Assembly (NCBI GenBank): GCA_930367205.1
Contig: OV884009.1
Coordinates: 38,635,841-38,699,840, forward strand
Direction of reading: 5' to 3'
Source: Acanthosoma haemorrhoidale
Taxonomy: Eukaryota; Arthropoda; Insecta; Hemiptera; Acanthosomatidae
Length of the DNA: 64,000 nucleotides
Shown here: one piece after another, positions 21,966 to 32,855 of the stretch
Numbering within the stretch: position 1 is the stretch's first letter
How the letters are laid out: every line of letters starts with the position of its first letter
Program-made: the position numbers and the translations under genes
Notes under the pieces: model-generated
Databases searched by the model: none
What the model was told of the DNA's origin: nothing
What the model saw: only the letters and a program-made list of their open reading frames with translations

Positions 21966-23240
21966 CGAGGGTGGTCTGAAAAGTTTCCGACCTCAACATG
22001 AAGATAGCAGCAGTCATAAATAAAAGCTAGTGAATTTTGTTGTTCATCTGTTGACAGTTACTCACCAAAGTTTCAGCCATTTTGGACGCGCAGTTGTTGT
22101 GTAACAGTCATTTGAGTGAGTCGATGTGAGTGTTTTTATGAAAATGGACAAAATCGAGTATCAAGCTGTCATTAAATATTAGTTTTTGAAAGGCAATACG
22201 CCTACGCAAATCAAAGATGAGTTGGATTCTGTGTATGGGGACTCTGCACCATCATTGACCACAGTGAAATTTTGGCCAGCTGAATTTAAACGTGGTCGTA
22301 ACGTAAGAGCTTGGGAGACGATGAACGTTCGGGATGTCCAAAAACTACAACTACCGACGAAAACATCGCCAAAGTTCACCAAATGGTGCTAGACGACCGC
22401 CGAATTAAAGTGAGACTGCTATCTCTAGGTTATGAACATGTCAAAAGAACGTGTTTGTTACATATTAAATCAACATTTAGAGATGAGTAAGCTCTCCGCG
22501 CGTTGGGTGCCGCGTTTGCTCACGTTAGACCAAAAACGTGTTCAAATGAACATTTCCAACGCTCTGTTGGCGCAGTTTAGGCGCCGATTAATTACTGTGG
22601 ATGAAACTTGGATACACCATTATACGCCCAAAACAAAAATACAGTCCAAACAGTGGACTGCAAAGGGAGAACCGGCTCCAAAAAAAGCAAAAACTGTTTT
22701 ATCGACTGGGAAAGTGATGGCGACTGTTTTTTGGGATAGTCATGGAGTTATTTTAATCGATTATCTTCAAAAAGGAAAAACCATTACAGGAGCATACTAT
22801 GCATCATTACTTGACAAGCTGAAGGCATAACTTGCGGAAAAACGGCCACATTTGCAGAAAAAGAAAATCCTGTTTCACCAAGACAACCTGTCTCACACCT
22901 CAGCGGTTGCCATGGCGAAAATCCATGAATTACGGTTTGAACTGCTTGACCATCCGCCTTACTCACCAGATCTAGCCCCAAGCGACTTTTTTTTGTTCCC
23001 TCATTTAAAAATTGCGCTCGGAGGACAGAGATTTTCGTCAAATGAAGAGGCAATCACCTTCGTGAATGAATATTTTGCAGAGAAAAACACCGAGTACTAT
23101 TTGGACGGGTTACAGAGATGGGAGCATCGCTGGGAGAAGTGTGTAGAGTTACCAGGAGACTATGTTGAAAAATTAAAAAAAAATTTCTGAAAATACACCT
23201 TGTATCTTTGTTAGGTCGGAAACTTTTCAGCCCACCCTCG
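21966..23240 (+). mobile_element. mariner-type DNA transposon, 1275 bp with terminal repeats
   Basis: It is flanked by TA dinucleotides, with 28-bp terminal inverted repeats (CGAGGGTGGTCTGAAAAGTT at the left, one mismatch at the right). It encloses a single transposase reading. Size, TA target and repeat length are those of a full-length mariner. Confidence 0.95.
22144..23190 (+). pseudogene. mariner transposase, disabled
   Basis: From the ATG at 22144 (MDKIEYQAVIKY) the reading has a stop at 22180. It moves to another frame at about 22318-22440 (CPKTTTTDENIAKVHQMVLD) and returns to the first frame. It then runs through ARWVPRLLTLDQKR, the first catalytic block VDETWIHHY at 22597-22623, a stop at 22828, FHQDN at 22876, and HPPYSPDLAPSDFFLFP at 22952-23002. 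It ends EKLKKNF. All three acidic residues survive. The second and third Asp are separated by 33 residues, one fewer than the D34D of Mos1. Two stops and two compensating frame changes make it inactive. Likely irritans-like, by eye. Confidence 0.9.
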
Positions 23241-23696
23241 TAAAGGTGGCAAGTAAGAGGTCAGCAGTATAGAAAGGAGGGCACACATAGGTAGAACACT
23301 ATCTTGAGAAACTCTGGCTTCAACTGGAAAGTATTTTGAGAAGCAGACTTGGATATAGCAGTTAGATAGGTAGGAGCGAAAGATAAGGAAATAACCACAG
23401 GGTAGGATGGACATGAGAATAAAGAGCAAGCCAGGAAACTGAACCCAGTCAAATCCCTAACCGGACATAATTTAGTGGAAATGTTATAAGTTAGTGGGTT
23501 CTCAGATAAAAGAAGGTGATACTTCTGACTATGGCCCGAGTCATTTTTTTCAAAACTACAAAATTGAACTGTTTTTTTTTTTTTAATCTTAAATTGTAAG
23601 TTCCTATTGTCAAATAATTTTGTTTGTTATCTAGTTTTTATTGTTACAAACAAGTAAAACAAAATTATTTGTTGATATACCACAGAGGTGCAACAT

Positions 23697-24379
23697 AAGC
23701 TTTGATTGATTTGTCAACTTTGACGTTTTAATGAATGGTAGCGAGTATACAACACCATGAATGTCAACTTGTCTTACATTGAAATGAGAAAACCCATTGT
23801 TTTATGTTTGTACTCAAATCTAATGTGTGTTCTAATTTAGGAGACTGTTACAGGCAGGCATAGTAAATTGTTTACGAGTCAAACCAAATAAGATTAACTG
23901 CATCGTGCTTTCCTGAAGAGACACTGTCTGTTACAAATAGTACAAAAAAACATTATCTTGGGAATAATATATCGGTTCATCAATACTTTCAACATGTTTT
24001 ATAGATTAACCTTTATGGGTAACATAAATTTTTGTTCATTTTAATTTGCACAAAACTGTAACACTTAAAGACTGCGTGTGGTTGGCTCTTTTTTCAATTA
24101 ACTCAATAGGCATATGATTGGAAAATATTTTTTTACTCAAGGTAATCAAGAATTAGCAACTTCCGAAATAGAAGGGATGTACAATACAAATGACATATTT
24201 ACTCGAATCCAGTGCCTGCCTGTAACAGTCTCCTAAATTAGAGCACACATTAGATTTGAGTACAAACATAAAACAATGGGTTTTCTCATTTCAATGTAAG
24301 ACAAGTTGACACTCATGGTGTTGTATACTTGCTACCAAAGTGTTGTATACTGTCAAAGTGGACAAATCAATCAAAGCTT
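23697..24379. repeat. Foldback element with arms of about 165 bp
   Basis: The left arm 23697-23860 (AAGCTTTGATTGATTTGTC at its outer end, GTTACAGGCAGGCA at its inner end) is repeated in inverted orientation at 24213-24379. Identity is high, with a small insertion in the right arm. The 352-bp spacer has no coding. The structure fits a miniature foldback transposon, but I could not see a convincing target duplication. Confidence 0.85.
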
Positions 24380-26429
24380 CTGTTCAGGGAAGGTACAAAA
24401 AATAGATTTAGAGCCGAATTCGATTCCGATACCAAAAGAGAAAATCAGGCATGCTTTTATATTAAGATTCTGCTGCTAGAGAATCATATAAATGCCTTTA
24501 GTTAAAAAATCATTCAAAGAAATGCTGTTTTTTTAATCCCCTAGATAATAGTGTGTCCTGACACAAATTTGAGGATAATCGGGAAATCAGCAATAAATAA
24601 ATTATACACTTATATAATCGCCTTCTTCGAGGGTCTCGATGAGAGCAGCAACAAAGAAGAAAAAAAATACGTAGTTCAAGTCTGTTATTTTTTATGAAAG
24701 TTGCATTTCAGTTAAGTTACAAGAGAACAGTTCTAGGTTATAATAGTTTACTTAAGAAAAAGTAATATAATAGATTAAAATTTTCATTCACTATTATAAT
24801 GTAGCTATTTTCCATAATAGTCTACTTCATAGTTTGTCTCCCAGTTTATTTATTGATAGTATGTTTATCAATGGTATTCTAACTAAAAAAAACAAAAAAA
24901 CCCTAAGAGTTATTTGCCAACTGTCATTAATAACTCATTTAGAATAGACATCCTTCAAATTAAAAACCTAGCTAATGCATTTTGCCTAATTAAAAAAAAA
25001 TTGCTGTAGTCCACAACCTATTCTGGTAAGCTAATGTAAAAATAATACAATCTTCTTTCCCAGATCAAGTAAACTCTATCTTACCATAACTTTATGTGTT
25101 ATTTAGTCAGTTTTTCTCTACACTGAAAGTGTCAATGTAATATTACGAGAATAATAAGCAATGTAAGTAAAATAGATAACCTTATATAAATGTATGATCT
25201 GAAAAAGTTTTTAGAATTATAAATGAAGTGATCCACTTATCAGTTTAACCTAGTGGTGACATCGTCTATATATTCAAAATTGGTTATGGATTTAATCTGT
25301 TGTGTGCAGAGTTCACTTAAACTGAAATATTGAAATATGGTGTCATTCAAAACACTATGAGCGCAACTTTATTTGATTATTCAGTTTATGATGGTTAACA
25401 AATTGCCATATTTTTCTTGTTTAACCTTATCTGTCAAAAAATAATAAAGCTACAATTTTGTTAATGGGCTTATTTTACGCAAGAGCTGGGTTTAATTTGT
25501 GTAGTTCAATTTGTACTACAGTTGTAATGAAACATCAAAATGACAAAACAAAAACTAAATTTTAACTCAGGAGGCTGATACCTCAAGAAAAACATTGAAA
25601 TGAGGGCCTAGCTTCCATTACTTCCATGATAAAGCTATTTGTTTAAAAAAGGGAAACAAAATAGTTAACATTTACTTTTTTCTATAATCTGCATCACATA
25701 TAAAGCATACTATCTAATTATGGTCTACAAAACTTTAGTATTGAAAATAACCTACTTTACATGCAATTAAGTAAATTATTAAAGGCATGTATTTTAAATC
25801 ATTTAATTTGTGCAAATTTTATTTTATATTAAATATAATACAATAAAATTTGATGTTTTAAGGGTAAACAAATCATTGTTCCAAGAAATGTATACATGCA
25901 TTCCTGAAACAATGATAAGGGCTTGGGCTTAATAAGCAAAATCATATAGAGACTGGAAACATTGATTGATAAGTAGATTGTTGGGCAAATACTAAAAGCA
26001 AAAAGTTCCTGAAACGTCCGTCTTAACAATCAGGGTTCTGTTTAAACTGATTTGATGACTTGCAATTACATTATTTTAATATATTTATAAGTTATTATAA
26101 TATATCTTTGTGTACAGCAAAATTCAATTTTTTTTTAATAATAGGGGCGAACCATTTTGATAAACCCACGTATGTGAAGTTAATAAGCAATTAAAGGTTA
26201 ATTCATTAATAAACAACATTTTTTGTTAAGAGAAACTAATTATTCATATATATATTACCTAATATTAAACATAGTGATAATAATATTGTAATTAATATTT
26301 TTGTTTGTAACTGTAATATTTTCTTAAGAGTTTTAACTTGATTTCAATCAGTTCTCGGAATAGTTAGTACTCAGAATAGCAATGCAAAACTCTAGTCTTA
26401 CAGGATTTTAAAGAATAATTGAAATAAAA
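24380..26429. other. AT-rich stretch without recognisable genes
   Basis: Only short chance frames and homopolymer runs. I see nothing I can support. Confidence 0.4.
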
Positions 26430-27130
26430 TAGTTTATAAAGGGCTTTTCATCAATCTTCTGAGAGAGACCACCATAAACAACACAAAAGTAGACAAAATA
26501 GGGAAGGTGAAAGGAGAAAACACGGGTTTGTTGAGGAGGAGATGACAGGGTCGGTAGAACAGTTTTAGAGAGGTTATGGGATGCATAGCTAATGTTATGG
26601 CTAGTTTTATGATCATGCAGTGGTTATTGACAGTTAAGAAGTATTGAATAAGACTAGAGTCAATGAAAAAAGTTGGAAAGATTTGTTCGCTTTGAAAGGG
26701 GACCAGAGGGACTATCACACCTTTTTAATTTGGGGATAGTGGGATCACCAATCTGCAGATTCTGCAAGAAAGAGGGAGAAACGGCACGTCATATAATATG
26801 TGACTGTGATAACTTAGCTAGAAGGCGATACTTTCACTTTGGTAGTGATCGCATTGTAGACCCCAAACTATGTGAACTGATCGATCCATTCAGTATCCTC
26901 AGATTTGCAAAGGCCGTGGGCCTGTCACATATATAGGACAGGGACATGGACGGCGCACAATAGGTCTCACTGAGGCCGCGGTGCACAAATGCCGGAGCAA
27001 ATAATAATAATAAAAAGTTGGAAGGTCCTGGATGGAGTGATAGGACTTGGAACCTATGATAATTGATTTGGACTTCACAGGATTGTTATTTATTTTATTC
27101 ACCTTGTCCCATGAACTAATTCAGTTAGGA
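26430..27130 (-). mobile_element. CR1/Jockey-like RT C-terminal fragment, host of a nested insertion
   Basis: With the nested 333-bp insertion removed, the minus strand reads NNPVKSKSIIIGSKSY, then LPTFFIDSSLIQYFLTV, then KPVFSPFTFPILSTFV. This is the run of blocks (N-x-x-KSKSIIIGS, V/I-D-x-x-x-I-x-Y, and the later I-FPxFDY-like region) that follows the catalytic domain in CR1/Jockey-type polymerases. Both ends are truncated and frames are degraded. Confidence 0.6.
26679..27011 (+). mobile_element. 5'-truncated I-type non-LTR 3' end with (TAA)n tail
   Basis: It encodes GLSHLFNLGIVGSPICRFCK, a CxxC...HxxxxC zinc-binding end (ETARHIICDC), and DPFSILRFAKAVGLSHI to a stop at 26934. A short 3' UTR and an ATAATAATAATAA tail follow. 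It is flanked by direct repeats AAAAAGTTGGAA (26667-26678 and 27012-27023), a 12-bp target duplication, so the insertion boundaries are certain. Only the last part of ORF2 was copied, as in usual 5'-truncated integration. Confidence 0.85.
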
Positions 27131-28500
27131 ATTTAGGATTTTAAAGGAAGCAATGGTGGAAGGAAAATTATATTTGGGTGTCACTGACATGGGCATAGAA
27201 AGAATATAGTTGAATTACATAATTTTCGAGTTTATCGATGTAAAGTCAGAATTGAGTTAGGAAGATCATAAATCAATGTACAACTCTCTGCACAAAGTTT
27301 AATATTTTGGCAAAGCACTTTCATTTGTCAAACAGTCATTTTCAATGCTAAAATTTACAATAATGTGATAAGCTGATTAGTTGCATTATTTACCATCAAA
27401 TTAGGAACGTATAAAATAACGCTTGACTCCATCACTTCTGAAAACTTAACTAGAAGGAAGAGTTGATTAATACAACCATGTTGAGAACTCGCCTATCTTC
27501 TCTCAGGCAAGACAAGAAGAGTAGATACTTGGAGTCCGCAGAAATAACAATCCTTCTTAGATTTTACCAATTATTAAATTCCTTTATTCCATTCAAATTA
27601 AGTATTAAAGTCTATTAGATTGATTTCAATCATTGAGTATTTGTTTTAAAGTGCAAATCAATTTCTAACTAAACAATATAACATGAATTTGTGCGTATTG
27701 GTTTAATTAATCCGAAAATATTGCTATTTCTATCATTAATTTTATTGTTATTATGGTATTTATAACTGGCTAACTTTTTAATTAAGTAAACATTTGTAAT
27801 TCACCATATTAATACCTGTACTTTATACTAATGGTTATCACATTATTATTGATAAGAGCACTGAGGATGACAGTTTGACAGTTGAAAGTGCTTTGCCAAA
27901 ATATGTAACTAATAGAGGAGACAAGATGTTTTATTTCTTCTAAAACTCCACAAGCAGCACTAACACATAATATTGATAATACAGTTAATACCAATGTATT
28001 GAATACCGATCTATTAGTGTAGTTTGAAACACTACTATACAATTGGTGAAAATACCTCGAGGAATATTAATTTGGAACATAAATAAAATCATTTATAAGA
28101 AGTAAATCCAGATGACTTAATAAAAGAAACTAGAATGCTTATAATTTAAAAAAACTTCTATGAGTATATGCAAAGAAATTTGTTCAGTTTATATTAACTG
28201 AAGGTTTTAAGTACTTGGCTTCCATTAGAATTAATTAATAGCAATACAAAATTTGTGTCCGTTTTAATAAACTCTATTTGATAATAAATGGAGTAATGTC
28301 CATTTTAAGTTTGTAATACTATGCCACAAAGCAATTTCTTATATTCAAAATAATACAACACTATTATAATATTACAGGTTAAACGGTCAGATGAAATTAT
28401 TAAGGCTTTGCGTGGACTTAACTCATGACATATATTTTCACAACTTATGAAATAAAATAAAACATACCTAATTAGAAGTAAATAAGAGACGGTTGCCCAA
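27131..28500. other. Unassigned stretch bounded by inverted repeats
   Basis: No gene seen. A 47-bp imperfect inverted repeat (27302-27348 and 27858-27904) brackets about 510 bp. Its right copy reads GCACTGAGGATGACAGTTTG...GAAAGTGC. The rest is AT-rich without supportable features. Confidence 0.4.
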
Positions 28501-29100
28501 AACAAGCGGACTGTGACTACATGGGATAATGGCGCGATCTAGTTGGTAGAGAGACAACATTGGCTCAAAGCAAAGAGGCACATCACTGCGCTGCGTTACT
28601 AACTGAACAGTTACTAACTGCTATGGTTTCACTTAAAGGCGATTCTAGCACATCTGTCTGTCGTCACAGAAACTAATTCCATACTCATATATTAACGACG
28701 TTGTTAAGTTATTCGTTAGAAGGTGAGCCCCATCACCTAGTCCCTTTTACATTATATAATTTTAAACAATAAAAAGGCAGATGTTAGGTTAACAATAACT
28801 GCTTAAAATGCATGGATACAGTACAAGAAACCATTCACAGCTCAATTTATATTATATTATTGTATGTATTTCATTTTTTTAAATGTTCAAATAGGCGTTA
28901 AGTGGGGGAAAAAAGTTACTCCATAACGCTGAGATTATGGTACAATCAGGTGCGCTTGTTTTAAACATAATTTACTTGATCCAAGGGTCAGATGTGACAT
29001 TTTAGATACCTTACCTAATAATAATTTACTGGACGTAAAATAAACATGGGTGCAATGTTTAATAAATAATTGGAAAGAAAAATATATAGTTTGATTAATT
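28501..29100. other. GC-richer patch and direct repeat X
   Basis: 28510-28680 is richer in GC than its neighbours and has no open frame. It may be an old promoter or repeat. Bases 28679-28758 (CCATACTCATATATTAACGA at the start) are repeated directly at 30415-30492, next to the ATF7IP partial copy. Nothing else seen. Confidence 0.4.
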
Positions 29101-29287
29101 TAGCCAAATTTTCCATCTTGATTTTTAATACCGGTGTTCTTTATTAAATTAATTTTCCTTAATATTATTTTCCAATGCATTGATGCTTTAAAAGAAGCAT
29201 TTGCGTATTTATATTTGGCCATTGAGCTGTCATCATCAAGCTTTAGTCTCTCAAAGATTTCTTTTATTGACAATATATCATTTAACA

Positions 29288-29328
29288 GTCAACGTTTCAC
29301 CTTTCAGGCATCATTAGGACTACAATTT
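29288..29328 (-). ncRNA. Hammerhead-ribozyme-like motif of Penelope type
   Basis: The minus strand reads CCTAATGATG, a short hairpin GCCT-GAA-AGGT, then GAAACGTTGAC. This is the order CUGAUGA, stem II, GAAAC of a hammerhead, with one A in place of G in the first core. Such minimal hammerheads are known in the terminal repeats of Penelope-like elements. An RT remnant of that class lies on the same strand at 30700-31335. The core substitution should abolish cleavage. The homologous sequence at 6440-6507 supports a shared repeat family. Confidence 0.45.
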
Positions 29329-29507
29329 GGAAACAAAATATACATAATTACATTAAAGAAATAAGAATAAGATAAATACAAATAATAGGTTTATAAAACA
29401 TAATACTAAAATTTGCAATGTTATTAAATATAATTTAATTTAAAAATAGGAAAATTTATAAACAATACAAATAGTATAACAAAAAACCTGAGAAATTTAT
29501 TGTCTAT

Positions 29508-29641
29508 AAAAGCATATTTAACATTTTTATTTATTTACCGAATTGGATTGGTACCTTTATTGTAAAAAATGCATATGTAATAATTATTCCTCAAAGTCAC
29601 AAACTCTGTAGTGTTTCATTTTTATTTTAAGCTTTGTCATT
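29508..29641. repeat. Direct repeat A, left copy
   Basis: About 134 bases including TACCGAATTGGATTGGTACC and TTATTCCTCAAAGTCACAAA. A close copy is at 30530-30663. The left copy abuts the ATF7IP partial copy. Confidence 0.85.
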
Positions 29642-29648
29642 CTTACTA

Positions 29649-30410
29649 AATATTTATGAACATTTGCTGACCTTTCCTGGTCTAATTCTGTTGAACTTGA
29701 AGTGTTTTTAGTTACTAACACAACATATGGTCATCTGCCCAACAGTACAGACCTGCAAACCTACTGACCTAATTTTTTTTTTTGGAAGGAGTTAGTTTTC
29801 TCCTCTGTTGCAGACCTGCTACTTTCTCATCAATAAGTTGTTTCACAGTATGCTTTGCATCATCAACTTGTTTCTTCAGATCATTTAACATTGTTTTTAA
29901 TTTTATTTCTTCAGCTTGAAGATCCTTACATTTTTCTCGTAATTCCTTTATCTCTGATATATGGCTCAAATGATCTTGTTGGTTAAAATGACCTTCAAAG
30001 GTCTGCGAAACTAAAGCTTCAAATACACTTCTGTCGATTTTTATTTCATTCTTTTCTTTGAAGCAATCATCCAGAACTTCCTTCATCTTTGAACTAATCT
30101 TGCTGATATCAGTATCAGTAATATCACAAAAACCCATATTATTGGCTTTACTGGAAGCACCTTCTCCCATTGAATTCAAAAACTCCTTATTTCGACTTTC
30201 TCTACAATTCAACTTCTTCTGGTTTAAATCTTTTTCAGATTCGTCACACTTGTTACTCATATTGAATTTTATAAAAAATAATTAATTATGAAGAATGATC
30301 TTTATATCATATATCGTTTACTAATAAATACAAAAACTAAGCCCCATTTTTGAGACCTTAAATTTCTATGAAGTGGTTGGCCGTTTTGATGCTTATTATA
30401 TTGATAAGTT
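29649..30410 (-). pseudogene. Partial duplicate of the ATF7IP-like gene (5' part only)
   Basis: The ATG at 30260 opens a 163-codon frame closely matching the first 165 or so residues of the protein at 10546 (same RNKEFLNSMGEG, DITDTDISKISSKMKEVLD, RRKLTPSKKK blocks). The frame then breaks at a T-run near 29771. Homology continues out of frame to the equivalent of residue 210, where it ends abruptly. It also extends upstream of the ATG, through AAGAATGATCTTTATATCAT and the GCTTATTATAT site, but lacks the block 10605-11099. Identity is about nine in ten by eye. No FN3 or repeat region is present, so any product would be a dominant-negative-like coiled-coil fragment at most. More likely it is a pseudogene. 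Confidence 0.85.
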
Positions 30411-30529
30411 TTAACCATACTCATATATTAACGACGTTGTAAAGTTATTCGTTCGAAGGTGAGCCCCATCACTTAGTCCCTTTTACATTATAATATCATT
30501 TTATATGTTATTATTCAAATAACATTAAA

Positions 30530-30663
30530 TAGCATATTTAACCTTTTTATTTATGTACCGAATTAGATTGGTACCTTTATTGTAAAAAATACATATATAT
30601 AATAATTATTCCTCAAAGTCACAAACTCTATCGTGTTTCATTTTTATTGTAAATTTTGTCATA
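30530..30663. repeat. Direct repeat A, right copy
   Basis: Second copy of 29508-29641. The pair brackets the ATF7IP partial copy plus the second copy of repeat X, about 1020 bases apart. Confidence 0.85.
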
Positions 30664-30699
30664 ATTTAAATTCCAAAATTTCCTAATTAAGTTAACTAG

Positions 30700-31335
30700 G
30701 TATACATATTTCTTAGATCTGAAAAATTTTGTTTTTAACAATATTTAAATCTGTCATGTTTATAGCTCTGTTTATATAATTGTTCAGAATGTTGTTTTTT
30801 CAGGCTTAGGTATGTAATTTTAGATTCATTGGCTACTGTTGCTTGTATTAGTCCTTGTTGTACTTAAATTACCATCATTGTTGGTAATTTTTTAATCTAA
30901 TTTCATTGTTAGAAAGTAATTCACATGTAAAAGTAATCATGAAAATTATTAAGTCCATTAAAAAGTATATCTATCTTATCTGATTTAATAATAACTAAAA
31001 GATCATCAATGTATTTCATAATAATTCTAGGTTTGATATTGGTTTTAATCATGACATCTTACAGAAGTATATTCATTACAATTCAACTCAAATTGACTGA
31101 TAATAGATCTCCCATAGGCAACCCTTTAATAATTCTGTAAATTTTGTTCTAGTATTTATAGATACCATTATTACCAATTAATTTTAAACCTTTGATAAAT
31201 AATTATTTATTTTTAATGCAAGTAAAAGATTCAATGTGTTTACATTCTTCAGATATAATTTAAAATAATAAATTCAAAGGTATTGATGTGAATAATGATT
31301 TTACATCTAAATTGTTATATGTACGACCCCTGTCA
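30700..31335 (-). pseudogene. Penelope-like reverse-transcriptase remnant
   Basis: Read on the minus strand, 31310-31275 gives NLDVKSLFTSIPLN, matching the FDVxSLFTNVP block of Penelope-like RT. 31140-31080 gives IIKGLPMGDLLSVNLS, the GxPMGSPLS block. 31020-30975 gives IIMKYIDDLLVIIK, the catalytic YxDD block. An NNxIxFLDL-like region follows, degraded. Four or more stops interrupt it. Neither the GIY-YIG endonuclease nor intact terminal repeats are visible. Confidence 0.75.
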
Positions 31336-32855
31336 TGTGAATTTAAGGTAAAATTAAAAACAAGAATAGGTTAAGAGATAGACATGGTATATGTTGGGGA
31401 GGTGCTGACTGCCATGAAACAGCACGCGATAAGCCCTTTTGGGTGTGGGCCAATTTACCCAATGGCAATCAAGGGTGCCCATCCGCTGCGGACTGTCATT
31501 TAATAGATGGAGGGTTCAACAGCTTACAACCCTTCCTTATCTTCAAGCAAAAGAGAGCGCCATAAAAGATATGTGGTTCAGCAGCCAGAGTGGTCCTTAC
31601 AATGGTCGTAACAATCTAGCGTGAAAATATGCCCACTGAGACAAAGGGTCACAAAGAAAAAAGCTTTCTTCTTAAGTGATAGAGATGTGGTCCAAGAGGA
31701 CGGAATATAAGTGTTGGGACGTGGCAGTACTGGGGCTTTTCTTTTGGATATCTGCCCAGATCTTATCATAGTTCCTTGGCAGCTACTCAGGAAGGCACTT
31801 CATGTTTCTCTGGAGTCATTGACTGAGGGCATATACTTTGAGGTTGCACCTACTACAAATTGAAGACACCAATGTAAAATAGTAAGGAGGATTTTAATAA
31901 GTAGATAGAAAGATCTCTATAACCTGTTCATCATTTTATTCATACTAAATTTAATAATTTTTCATTAAAACAATTTTAACTGTTTGTAATAAAGCATATT
32001 GTAAAATTCCATTATATATATATAAATTCCTTCCTTGATCACCACGTTAATTTATTTAAGTGAATTACTTTAGGTTTTGAGACAATTGGAACACATGGTA
32101 AATTAAATGGACATTTATGAGCAAAACATAATTTTGTATAATTTTAGGCTAATGCACTACACTCAGGATTTTATGGAGGAATCCAATCCTTTTTATAGTG
32201 CATACCTTTCTAATTGGTAGCCGAAAATGTGCTGAGTAACAAGTAAATATGGTCGGAACTGCATTTTCTCTCAATTCTCGAGACAATAAAATGTTCTGAG
32301 CAAAGAACTGATTACACTCCTGGCTCACAATTTTATCGGCACACAGCTATTACCCATTGTTCCCACAACGATTTATCCTTAGGAAATACGTTCAGTTTAA
32401 AGGTATTATTTTTATTTTTAATCTATTGCACATCCGTAAGCAGAACAAATTCCCATTGTTATAAACCAAGGGCTACAATCTCGGAGTAAGACACGAAAAT
32501 ATTTCAAACAATTATGTTTTTAGTAAGCACTTTTTCAGAAGGGAATGGCAGATATAATCATTCAACTCGTGGCGCTGATTCTGTTGCATATGCTGCCTAC
32601 CGGAATTGCCATCCTCACTATTTGGCCCCAATGTAGTTCCTTATGCCCTCACTATTACTATTCCATGATCTTAGATATTTACCCTTGTCTATACTGGCTA
32701 TATCCATCCCACTTGTAAACATTTTAGAATATAAGAATAATAAAATTAATCATAAACAAATTAGACATAGTTTATATAAAACACTGACGTCACGTTACAA
32801 CCTACGAGCCGTAGAGACATGAAGATCTAGAAATGGAACATATTATAGACTATAT
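31336..32855. other. Unassigned stretch, GC-richer at 31380-31860
   Basis: 31380-31860 is richer in GC and reads like old repetitive DNA, but I cannot identify it on either strand. 32740-32855 may be the 3' UTR of the R1-like element that follows. No genes supported. Confidence 0.35.

Larger units (their letters stand above)
21400..23460 (-). mobile_element. Jockey-like reverse-transcriptase fragment, split by mariner
   Basis: On the minus strand, 23430-23243 reads IFRSYLSNCYIQVCFS, FPVEARVSQDSVLPM, and TSYLPPL. These are the RT blocks around the usual AGVPQGSVL motif of Jockey-like elements, with substitutions. Beyond the mariner, 21650-21590 reads RLLNKNSHLTLENKILMYLW, the block that follows some 150 residues later in these polymerases. 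The TA at 21964-21965 and 23241-23242 is the duplicated target of the mariner inserted between them. Both sides are frame-broken. Confidence 0.65.

Noticed and set aside
28522..28600. tRNA-like box A sequence (GCGCGATCTAGTTGGTAGAG)
   Set aside because: No matching box B at the right distance and no cloverleaf could be drawn, so neither a tRNA gene nor a tRNA-derived SINE can be supported.
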